64,000 nt of DNA from Tretioscincus oriximinensis (taxonomy: Eukaryota; Chordata; Lepidosauria; Squamata; Gymnophthalmidae). A model generated the notes under the pieces. That model ran no database searches, was not told the origin of the DNA, and saw only the letters and a list, made by a program, of their open reading frames with translations. The DNA lies in assembly GCA_022410635.1 (NCBI GenBank), contig JAJVDF010000231.1, positions 1,636,589 to 1,700,588 on the forward strand, given 5' to 3'. Shown here one piece after another: positions 24,701 through 36,700 of the stretch (the stretch's first letter is position 1; each line of letters opens with the position of its first letter). A program made the position numbers and the translations under genes.

Positions 24701-27700
24701 CTGAAGCCTGTAGCTTTTTACCATCTAGTGAAGGATGCTGGTGAACGCAGACATTTTTATATAATACGATGACCCCAAATTGGTCTCATGGCTATAAAAA
24801 TCATCTAGATTCCATGCTAACTGTAGCAACTATTCCTAACACTCACCCGCACAACATAGTTGAACCTCCTGGAGTCCAGAATGGCACTTGAGAAGTCCAA
24901 CCTATTGAATGCTTCTCCNAGAGTACAATAACCATGGCGCTGAGAAGAGAAAAAAGAACTTATTTGTACCCAAGAAAGATTCTGAATGAGACAAAGCGGG
25001 AACCAAGATGCAATTAAGCTCAAATTTGACTCCCTGTTTACACCACTACAGGCNTGTAGAGCAAGCCAGAACCAAACCGTTCATGAAAAAAAAAGTTTCC
25101 AAGTCCCCTGGGTCCCACTTCATTTATGCCCCCCCCCCCAAAAAAAAGTCTAGCTGCACCCACTGCATTACTACAGGTTGAGCTCCAATGAATTTTTTCC
25201 ACCTCCTTTGAATGTCTCTAGGTAAGGGTGTTCACATGGGGATATCTGAATATCATCCATTACTTCCCTTATGTCCTTATGGCTATTTTAGGTTTTCAGC
25301 AAATACAGCAGTGTCCCTGACCCGTCAAGCTATATTNTCCTCCTCTCTGTGCATTCACATAGGACAAACTGCCAACTGTCTCCTCCCCTGCACAATTTTC
25401 TACACTGACATTGTTCCAGTGAATGAAGTGCTCCATCGTGGAACAAGCAAAACTGTTCCAAGATGTGAAGGTTTGCCAGACAGTAGTCTGGCCATTCTGT
25501 AGTAAACCTACTTCCAGTGTCTTCCNCTCCCCCTTATTCTAAATCACAGTGGCCATCCACATGCCTCCATGGTCTGGACCAGTTGCAGACTTTTTAAAAT
25601 ACATCTGCAATTGTACCAAGCTAAGACATCAGTTTCAGGGCCCTAGTCTGATGCTTCATCCTATATAAGCGAAGCATGAAGAGGAATACCAGGCCTGGCC
25701 CTAATCTCCACTAGGAAAGCTCTCTCTTATTCTAGAATTTACAATTTATTTATGGAATATTTTAATACAAGGAGCAAAGCAGAAAGGGACAGAATATTAG
25801 AACTGGACCACTGTGGATTTACTTGGATAATCGGTCACCTTCAGATAGCCAACACCTGTGTCTACCTTGTGTGGAGAACTCTAACCTGTTACCAAACTGG
25901 ATGCTTGCTTAATTGATAATTTTGTTGTTGTTAAGAATGAAATGAGTTATTTTAGGCAAAATGACCCAGTAGGATACTTACTTCTTTTGTGCTTCCTTTG
26001 TGTACATAAATCCACTTTTCTTGATGAAAATCTGTCCAAAAGAAATCACATTTTTCTTAATGCTCTGAAATTTCTGACTCTTCTCTCTTCCTCAGATCTT
26101 CATTGAAATTACTATTATTTTTTCCAGAGACATAGCACACTTTATGATTGATTTTGATTTCAATTTCTTTATAAACTTATTCTTTTAAAACAGCAACTTT
26201 TGATGTTGTATTATTTCTTATATTCTTATTCTTACTGATAGATTTCAGCAGAAAGTAGTAAGGTTTAATATACTATTGCTACGTGTTAATACAGTAGAAG
26301 TATAAAAAACAGGCTTCTCTAGTTATTAACTCTGTTAATTTGGTTAATAATTAAGTCAAAAACACACATCTAATGAATTGACAGAAAAATAAAACCATAT
26401 GAATGGAAGAAATGTTAACATATAAGAGGCCTTTTATTTGAAGATGATAACAATTTAATCATTTAACTATGGCAAGAATATTCTTATTTAATTTGGGGCG
26501 TTTTTATGTGAAAATCTGAGTTAAAGGATTGCAGAGACATTCCTGTAAGAATGTTTAAAGTCAGACTATTAAAATTGTATTAAATTCAATGAATTTAACA
26601 AATCACTAGTCTAGTCAGATTTAAGATGGACTTTCTCAGTTTCCATTTTTCATAAATTCTTTCAAGATAAAGTTCAGTTCCCTCCATTTTTATGCCAAAT
26701 TCTCATTTTTACAAAAAAGCTTATTTTACTTTTAAAATAAAAAAATCTTTGTAATTGTATTTTTACTTAAAGCATAGGATTCTGCCAGGAACGTTTACTA
26801 ACATAGTGCAATTCTACATGCTGCTTTCATTAGNATGTGTACAACATACTGGGTATTCTATCCAATCTCATAACACTGCAGGTAAGTGTGGAAAGGCTTG
26901 AGCAGCGCAGGTATGTGACCCTCTTCTGCTAGAACTTGCTTTTTAAGCNACCAGGGTTGCTGTCAAATGCAGGGAGGGTGCAGAATAGCTATGCAGGGAA
27001 GATGAGTTAGTTTATACTCCGCTTTTCTCAACCCAAAGGGAATCTTACATAACGTTCTGTTCCTTCTTTCACAATAGACACCTTGTGAAGTAGGTCGAGC
27101 TGAGAGAGCTCTGAAGAACTGTGGCTATCTCCAAGGGACCCCAGCTGGCTTTTGTGCTAGACAGCAGAATCAAACCGGGAGACTTCCAGATAAGAACCTG
27201 ATACTCTAAACTGCAACACCAAACTGCTCTCTTTGTGTGCCTGAGTTTATGGCCAGATTCTCATGCTGTAGAGGCTAGCAAAACCAAACTCAGAGAATTC
27301 ACTTGGAAAAAATAACATAAAAAAGGGGTGGAACCAAATTAAGGGTCTGTGCAGAATCCTTCTATGTCATCTAAACCAGCTAAAGTGAAGCTTGACCCAA
27401 GCCTACAACCAACTATTCCTTTGTTTAATTTTTATTTGCTTATTGTCACATATAATGACAAATACATCAAAGAAAAAACAAGAACAAGTAAAAAAATAAC
27501 ACTTAATAAAGCAAAAAACATAAGAACGTAAGAGAAGCCCTGCTGAATCGGGCCGGAGTCCATCTAGTCCAGCATTCCGTCTGACACAGAGGCCCACCAA
27601 TTGCACCTGGGCAGTTTGGAACACAAGAAGGCAAAATCTTCAACTGTTCTCGATGCCCTGCAAAAGGCATTTCAGGAATCCTGCCTGTTGCTCCATCTCA

Positions 27701-30700
27701 GGNGCAGCATCAAGCCATCCATCCCAGTAGCTAATGATACTCTTGGTGTTCCTCGTCTCTTAAAGCAGCTCCATTGACCCCATTTCCTAATAATTACACC
27801 TCCCCCACCCTACACTTCACATTTTAAATTCGTTTCAACATATTTTGATTAAATTGCCTCCCGGTTTTCGCTTGATGTATCTTCTAANATGTAACCATTT
27901 ATTTTCAATCTCCTTTTTCCGAAAACCACCATGGTACAGACAACTAGTCTGAATTTAACTATCAGGTTAGGGCATAATGTAGTTTTCTGCCATTCCAAAT
28001 TCTCCCTCTTCCTCCCCATCAGCTACAATCTCCAGAAGAAAAGCATCTAAAGGTCAAGGATAATTTCTCTGTCATGGGGAAAACAGGATGCTTGTTTTTT
28101 AGAAATCAGTTTTTAAATGCTGCAGAGGAATTGGAGAAAAAGAAGTTGGAATTGGTTCATCTGAATGTACCATTTGGAAGGACAAAAATGTTTCTCCTCT
28201 GGCAAGCAGAAATCACAGAAATGAAACACAACAAGCACAAAAGCATGGAATACAGATCTCCAACTCAGGTCAAAGGACACGTGTAAAGCATCCCCAGAGA
28301 TTCTGCAAAGAGTTGCAGTGGTGAGTTCAGTATGTGAGAAGAGTAGGCTTTCCCTCCCTCCCTCCTTTTGCAAATAACAGTTGTTTATTGTCATTTAAAT
28401 AGATCTCTCTGCCCTAATGACTTACACTGGATCCTTGTCTTGTTGTTCAACTGGTCCTTCTTTCTCTTCTTTGCTGCAACATCGCAGTTCTTGTTGTTTA
28501 AAATATTCTCTTTATTGCAGTTCTCCTTCTTGCAGTAACTGGAAAAGGAACCAGAAANAACAGAAGATATTTTAGTTTCTTTTACAGGATCCCTCAGGTA
28601 ACAAGGTTTTAAGTAGCAACATTTTGCTCTTGCCTGGTTGGTAAAATTGATTTTTATAGAGTATTTTTGCTTTCACAGGTTTGGTGGCCTGGACCTCCCC
28701 CTATGGTCCATGGGTGTATCTACCTCTCTGCGTAGTACTTTTGAGTACCAAGAGCCAGTCTGATTAGAGTGTCAATCTCTTATCTGAAAGTTTCCTGGTT
28801 TGATTCTGCACTCCTACGCAAAGCCANCTGCAGTTATTTGGAGCTCTCTCGGTCCCACCTACTTCACAAGATGTCTGTTAAGAAGAACAGAAGTTTAGGT
28901 CAACCGCTTTGGTTATCTTCAGGTTGAGAAAAATGAAAAACCAACTCTTCTTCTTGATGTACAATAGTAAACAACCCCTAAGTTAAACTTCTATTTTCCA
29001 CAAGTGGCAGTTAACTTCATTATAAAATGCTTTGTGGCAATTGAAATGCATCATTAGAGTTGTAGTTGTTTTCTAACAATATATTTTGTTAGATTAAACT
29101 TGTCATAATGTACAAATACATACATATATATGTAAATATATATACATATACTCTTTTACTATGGTCCATTTTGGGNTTTTTTTTCTTTCTATATTCTCTA
29201 TATTGTTGATACTAGTTGGTATTTCCATAGCTTCCAAGTTTAATCACACCATTTACTTATAGTCATCATTATAGTTGTAACCAGACTCTCTATAAGGACC
29301 ACAGTTGAATTTGAAGCTCAGATATAAAATTATGACATCCCTGCTCCAAGCCTCTCTTTCTCTGTTCCTTTCCCAGATGGGAAACAATGACTCTCAGGAC
29401 AACTCAATGTTAGGGTTGGATGGGATACAAAGTTACAGAGACTCCTGTAGCCAATAGAAATAGCCACTAAGGATAGCTGACCAATCCAGGACTTAGAAAT
29501 CTGAGCCATAGTATCCAATGACTAGAAAACATTTATTGCTATAGAGTCCTTTGCCAGTCTTCAAGACGAAGGTATAGCAACATCAGGTAAGATTTGTATT
29601 CCCTATTTGAATGCTTATTTTTTTGATCTGGTAGATAAGCAAATCTTTTTTAAAAGACTATTTGAAAACAGTTCTGTGTAATCTGAGGGCTGACTACAAA
29701 TAAGGATTGTGCAATCAAAAGTAAAGGTGAGATCTGATCGTCTTAGGGGCCATTCCAAAATGATGTTAAAAGAAAAAAAAATCCCAAGCATTGATTGCAC
29801 TAGGAGACCACTGCACCGGTACATGTTTTCCTATACCTTAACATTTTTCAAGTGAGATCATGTTTATGAATCCATCATTCACGCATGTGAGATCATCACT
29901 GACAGTTGGCACCTTCTCTCCTTGCCTCCTGCCAACATTTCTGGAAAGCCTCTTCTCCACATGCCTGCTCTCGTTTGCCAATTGATTGGATGCAGGCTTA
30001 GGGAACTGAACATTTATTGCAAGGAAATCAGTGGGAGAAGACAACCATAACCAAAGTTCAAAAAACGTTTCAACCCTGAATATTACCCCATTTTTAATTT
30101 CTTCCATCCTAAGAATTGTTCATTTCTTACCTATTTTCTATTTCCTACTCTTTAATTCTAACTTGGTACTTACAGTACCACTTCGCAGGCATGAATGGCT
30201 CAGTCAGGTAAGTGCCAGTCTTTCAACTGAGAGATCGGCTTTTGAGGCCCTGTGTCAGATGTGGAGCTCTAGCCAATCCAGCTATTTGAAAGCAAGNATT
30301 ACAACAGACTGACTAGATAAATGGGAACCACCACAGCATNGTGGGGAAGATAGAATGTAAGCCTTCAGGCAGAAAAATAACCTTGTAAGTTGCTTTGAGT
30401 CCTTTTGGGGGAGAAAAGCAGGGTATAAAAACCAGTTTTCATTCTTCTACGCTGCCTTTGGTGGAAAAACNTGCTCTCCCTTCCCTACTTTCAGATATTG
30501 TTGTTTTAATATGTTAGTTTGGTTTTTATTGGCCTGAGACCTTCGGGTATAGGGCTGTATAGAAATATAGCTATATAGGGTTGTATAGAAATATAAGCAA
30601 ATAAATGAATAAATAAATAAATTTACTAGCCTATATAGGCCTGGAAACAGCAGGACCAGGGGAGAAAATTCCAAAAAGCTCATTACCAATTATTTAAGCA

Positions 30701-33700
30701 ATGAACAGTTCCTTTTCTGTGGCCATGCAAGAAATTCTGCACATGCCTTTATTCCTTGAAGAGACAATTTATGGTGGAAGATCATATGAGGCTTCACAGA
30801 CATTTATTGTCATAATCACATGACAGTTGTACAATGAACCCAATGACTTCTGTATAGCAGTTTTGCCTGCTCACCTGATGTCATAACTTCCTGCTTATGT
30901 CACGTATGGCTATACTGAAAATATCCTCAGATGTGGAAACACTCAGGTTTCATGCATCTGTACAAACTGCTACTCATACTTTAGAAGGGCTATAAATAAT
31001 CTAGTACCAGGNGAGGAACTCAAAGTGGTTTGTTGACAAGGCTGACAGGGAAAAGCAACATGAAACTAAGAATTGTTCTTACCCACTGCAAGTGAGAGAG
31101 AAATTGGGAGAATGCAGAAGAACTAAACTTTTACAAAGAATATGCATAGCGGAAAGAGGCATTTTTCTATTACTTCTGAGTATCTTAGCTTTTAAGAAAA
31201 CAGGAAGGAACATCTTCTCTCATATGGACCTGTCCAAATATTGAAACATCAACAAGAAAGCATTCCTCTCTTAGNGATGCAAAGTAAAGGATATGGAAGG
31301 ATATGGAAGTTTTGTGGTGGCCCCCAGACTCTGGAATAGTTTCAATCTGGCTTCATCAATTGCATGCAGAATATAGTTTTCAGCATCCGGGAGACGTACC
31401 TCTTTATCCAGGAATTCCATGCTTATTTTTTTTCTGGAGCTTGTATTGCCTGGGAGGGACAGAGGGAAAGATATATACTGCTCAAAACAATTAAGGGAAC
31501 ACTTTAACATACTCTGTTATGTTAAAGTGTTCCCTTAATTGTTTTGAGCAGTATATTTGAACTCTGCTGTAATAATCCTTTTGTGAAGGGCAGGATATAA
31601 ATTCCTNAATAGGTATATTAAATGAAGGATGCCTCAACCTATGGGATCTACTNGAAATACTGTATATGTTCTTCCCCTGAGGCCTGAAACAACACAGACC
31701 AAGGCCTCAATCTTTACAATGACGTCTCTGTGTATCATAGATCTAAGCCCACAAATCTAAAACATCTTCCCATGAAGCCATCGTAATCATCACTCCAGCA
31801 TGGAAGACGCCATTTTGGAGGCAGCTCTTCCGGCAGGTGGTGGGCCAATAATTTTTGTTGGAGNTGATGNACACCGANTGTGTCCACTGACTTCCATTAG
31901 AAGGCTCAGTATCTTAACAAATTTTAGTAATTAAGATATGATTTGATTCATCCTGAAATGTATTATTTCAACATAATTTGGCAGCTAAGGTTCAGAAAGT
32001 GTCTCTATTTATGGAAATCCAGTTTGTAAAACAAATGCACTCAATGGTGTATTAACCAAGAGGTGCTGCTATCAGGAATCCCAATGAGATACCGTTCTTA
32101 CACATTTAAAGAGAGTCACCCGTCCTCTCCACCTTCCAAAGCAAAAAGCCTTCTCACTCCTTATCTGCAACAGAAACTGTATCTTTGTTTACACAGCTAC
32201 TTTGCCAGGTCATAGAAATGTCGCTAGATCAGATGATTCAACCTGCTGTTGCCTAATCTCACATGATGTGATCCCAAACCTGCTACAGGGGCACTTGTTG
32301 AGGTGCCAATACTGGCTACCAACTGCAAAATAACATTTAGTCAAAAGATAAAAGTTCACCAGGTGCAGTTTACATTGCTTGTGGCACTTGGGGGCCCACT
32401 TTTTCCACACTCAATAACGGTGCAAAATTCTATCCCAATTTTTACNTGGCAACCTTATGTTTAGTGGGCAAGCGAGAAAAGGCCCCTGAGTTAGTTTCAA
32501 AGAAAAGCATAAATGAGAAGATGCNTATCTTCCTGCAGCCACCTTTTCAAGCGGTTTCATTTAGATGAGCTGAAGAACCTTGCACGANTCACACATGATG
32601 ACAAGCTGTTGTTAGGGCATGCTTTGACAGATTGTATATTTAANCTGTCAGATTCCAAGACAGTGACAAAGAAACCAAGTTTCCATGTGCTGGCATATTC
32701 TGGCAATCCTAATCCAAATATTGTTGCTTTTAGCTTTATCATCCTGATTCCCAAAAAACAGGAACTCCACAAAGAAAAAGCAAGCAAACAGTAGCCAAGA
32801 TCAATCATTACCCATGCCTCACGTTCACCATGATGNTAAAGTAATCTCAAACTCAGGCTATACCCCCACATCACTTATTTATCTACTGTAGCTGGCTATT
32901 TCACAATAAAACACTGTGTGGACAGGTTTATTTCAGAATATCCATGTTTTATTGTGGAATATCCAGTCATAGTGGAATAAGTAAGTGATGNGGGGATACA
33001 GCCTCAGTTTACTAGGAATGAGCACCATTAGACATAACAAAATTTACTCCCCAATAGTGCATGGCAGTGGAACACGGATGCAGTTAATCTGCTTAGGCAA
33101 TTCTATAAATTCACCTGTTTCCTGTTCCCACATATTTCTTATGTTTAAACTCCAAAAAATCTATGATGTTGATCTCAAAGCCTGCAGAAAACAGACTGAG
33201 GTTCTAAATTAGACATTGCTTAAAACCTTTCATCTTTATGCATAGAATTTTTTAATACAAAAAAGGACCCCACTAAAGTGTCCAACATTCTGTTCAGTGC
33301 CAAATCAAATAAACCAGAATGCTTTGCCTTAGCCAAGAGTTTTATTACCTAAGCATAGTGCAGCTTAGTTCTCGGAGCTCAAAAATAGCTCAATTTTTGT
33401 TTATTCCACCTCTTAACCATTGTATGCTCTGTTGCTACTTGAAATGTCAGTACTGTTTGCTCACAGTTTAAAAAAAAGAAAGATACTGACCTAAGCCTAG
33501 TTTTTAAAGCATGGTCACACTAATGCCTAAACTATGGTCCTGTTACCAGAAATGTTTATATTATTAAATCAGCCATCCCTTAATGGTTATGTAAAACTGT
33601 CAATTGTGTTTTTATTAAAAACAACAACGAACGAAGCAGAAACTAAACTTTAAAAACTCATAATGTAGAAACTCCAATCCACAGCAAGGTAACAACTGGA

Positions 33701-36700
33701 ANAGGACTTTTGCAGCTATAAAGGATATAGGAGAGAGGATTTTTTTTNCCAGGTGTAGCTTATAAAACGTGGGGGAGGAATCACTTTCATATTAATGCAT
33801 TAATATTGCAAAGTTCTATTCTAGTTTTTAATATGGTAACTCTACACCATAGCATAGTTAAAGCACTTTCAAATGATCTAGGTATTTTCCACTTTGGATN
33901 TATCTCAGAATAAAGTCTACCATTTGGGGTCTGCCATAGTCTGCTGTAGCATTTGAAGTCAGGCTGCAACGTCTGGGGCTCTTTAGCCTTGAAAGATGGC
34001 ATTTAAGAGGAGATCTGGTTGAAGTGCATAAGAACATGCATGGGATAGATAAGGAGAATATAGAAAAAAAAATCTCTATCACACAACACTAGGACCAGGA
34101 AGCATTCTGATNGTGCAGAAGAGTGAGAACAGAAAAAGGAAAGTATTTTTTCACCCGNGGGTCATCAGCCTGTGGAATTTACTTCCAGAAGACATAGTGG
34201 TAGCTAATACCCTGGATAGCTTTAAGAGAGGATTAGACACGTTCATGGATGCCAAGAGCATTCCAAGATGTATTTTGGAATAAGGCTCAGTGTCCAATCC
34301 CAAAAATATACAGCAAGGAAATACAACCAACTTGAATTTGGTTGGCTCTGCTGCCTTAATATTATGCAACATACTGTGTTTTTACCTGAAAGTAAGATTT
34401 GCTGTGTTGAAGNAAACATTCTCTCTAGCAGCTGAGCCTGGTTAAAAGCCATGGGACTCACTTTAGTCTGAATGTTGCTTTGGTCTGCCAGTGGGCAGAN
34501 CCATTTTGCTTGTTCCTTATTTTCTTGCTTGTTCAACAAAGCCATCCAAATACCTCTGAACCCATAATAACTAAAAATTTGGCTCACTTACAGAGGCCAC
34601 TCACAAGAAACTACAAGATTGTCTGCTGTATGTCTTAGGCACACACTCACATACAAATNTCTGTATTCTACCATAGATTCAGACTCTTGGGTGTAACAGT
34701 CTAATATTTTGCGTACACATTTTGATAATTCCCATTCCTTTAGCAGTCTATACAGTATGACAGACACATCTTGTTTTCTTTTCCTGGAGCTCACTTCACT
34801 TAACTATACCCATAGCTCAGTGGCAATTTTACATCAATATTGGGAACATTTGGCAGAAGTTCTTGTGCAAGCTAAGAAACCAGTTAACTACAACCAAAGT
34901 CAATTTCAGAGAAATAGCNGTGTTAGTCTAGCAGAAAGTCCTGCAAAGGAGCTAGCAGCACTTTGAGACTAACTTGAGAAAAGTGGTTGGCATAAGCTTT
35001 CGTAGACAGGTCGACTTTCGTAGACAGGTGCATCTGAAGAAGTAGACCTGTCTACGAAAGCTTATGCCAACCACTTTTCTCAAGTTAGTCTCAAAGTGCT
35101 GCTAGCTCCTTTGCTGGACTACAACCAAAGTGTTTATCTCAAGTTCTTGAGGCTACAGTTGAACTACAATCCACACAAGCTCCATCAAAGACGTGGCACA
35201 GCAGGAACCAATTCAATAACTTTGGGAAGCAAAGCTACTCCAAATTTGGGCCACATTAAGAAGAAGAGTTGGTTTTTATACCCCNCTTTTTTCAACCCAA
35301 AGGGAACCAAAATCTTCTGTTCCTTCACAACAGGCACCTTAAGAAAGTGGGGCCGAGAGAGCTCTGAAGAACTGTGCCTTGCTCAGCTGTTTTAATGGAA
35401 GAGGGCAGACTCNAACCAGGAGGCCACCAAATATGAGGCTGACACTATAACCACAGCACTAAAATGGCTGTCAATCAAGTGGTAGGGTTTACAGACTATT
35501 AAAGCTAATACATGCAATTATAATTACACTAAAGCAATAANTGACTCCAGGAAGCCACCTCTGTCATCTCCACATTGAGGGCATGGAACAGTCAAGTCAG
35601 AAACTTCAGGCTCAAGGACTCCAGTAGCCAGATATGAGCAGGGTGAGATGTTCAAATATAGACAGTTCTGTCCCACTTTAGCAACAGCTTATACCAACTT
35701 TGAACCAATTGTGTACCTTGGGATGAAGCTGCCTTCCCGTAAAGGGATATGAACAGGAAGTGTGGAAACAGCCCACTTTAAAATAGAAATGGCCAAACTG
35801 GTGATATACTCTATATTTTCCTTTGTTTTCATAAGAAGAATTTGTTTGCAGGGAGGTGACCCAGCCAGAATCTTTTGGAGGATTAAAAATGGTGCCAGAA
35901 GTTAGCCATTTTTGCTCCACAGAAGGNAGCCTGGTCTACAGAAGACCTTCAGTTCTCATATTGCTTCTCTCCACTGTTTGTGGGGATAAGAAGGTGGTTT
36001 CTCCTGACCAAATCATCTTCATAATTCCTTGAATTGGATCATCATTAGGCTGTTTCAGCAACCTGGGAAAAAGGGTGCCTAAGTTGAAGCACCCATGCAG
36101 GACAATCAAGGCTACTACCCCTCTCCCATGATACTCTTCTCTTTTTCAGATCTTAACCTATTCACCCTTGGAATTTGCTCAGACAATACCATTCTGATCA
36201 AGCTAAAAAGAGTCTGGTTTGAAAACCACAAATAAGTACGAGAAATAGCAACTACAGAACATGAAGCAGCATATAAAACTGGGGCAAATTATCATTAGGG
36301 CAAAGTGTTAAGCTGCCACAAGAGTTGCCCATGGCTAATAGTTATTATTACCTTGCTCCCGGTTATCTGAAGAGTCCCAAAGGATCAAGATACACTCAGA
36401 TTTTAATCCATATTCAATTCACCTTCAAAATGTCAAAATCCATTAACAGTAACAGTTCTTCCTTCTAAGCCAAAAAAAGTATCTACCTTGCATTGGTAGT
36501 CATTTGCCAATGGAAAGAGCAGCTACTGTATATTTTCGGACTTTAGGGGTTTAACTGTTTTATGTCTATTGGCTGAAATTTTTATTGGCTTATCAGTATT
36601 GATTATACAATCAATGCTCAGGTTAAATGTAACTTGAAGAAATTCCGTTTTCCTTCCCATGTTCTGATACTGTTTTAATATACTGTATACGCTAATTTGT

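Larger units (their letters stand above)
14950..24846. other. FBXO32 intron 4
   Basis: A 9.9-kb intron and a repeat hotspot: L2 end (15700-15885), AT trinucleotide repeat (15896-15966), CR1 (16858-17375), M2 MITEs (18190-18250, 19925-20100, 21190-21350, 21405-21590, 21689-22020), a Tigger-like element (18429-18689) and two palindromic hAT-like elements. 15000-15690, 16000-16850, 17380-18090, 18780-19900, 20110-20840, 22330-23740 and 23970-24840 show nothing recognised. Confidence 0.5.
24940..28425. other. FBXO32 introns 2 and 3 (around exon 3)
   Basis: 25030-25980 shows a C-run/A-run near 25125-25145 and little else. 26040-27000 is very AT-rich with nothing recognised. 27000-27235 is a SINE and 27525-27760 is LINE-X. 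27770-28420 shows nothing recognised. Confidence 0.5.
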
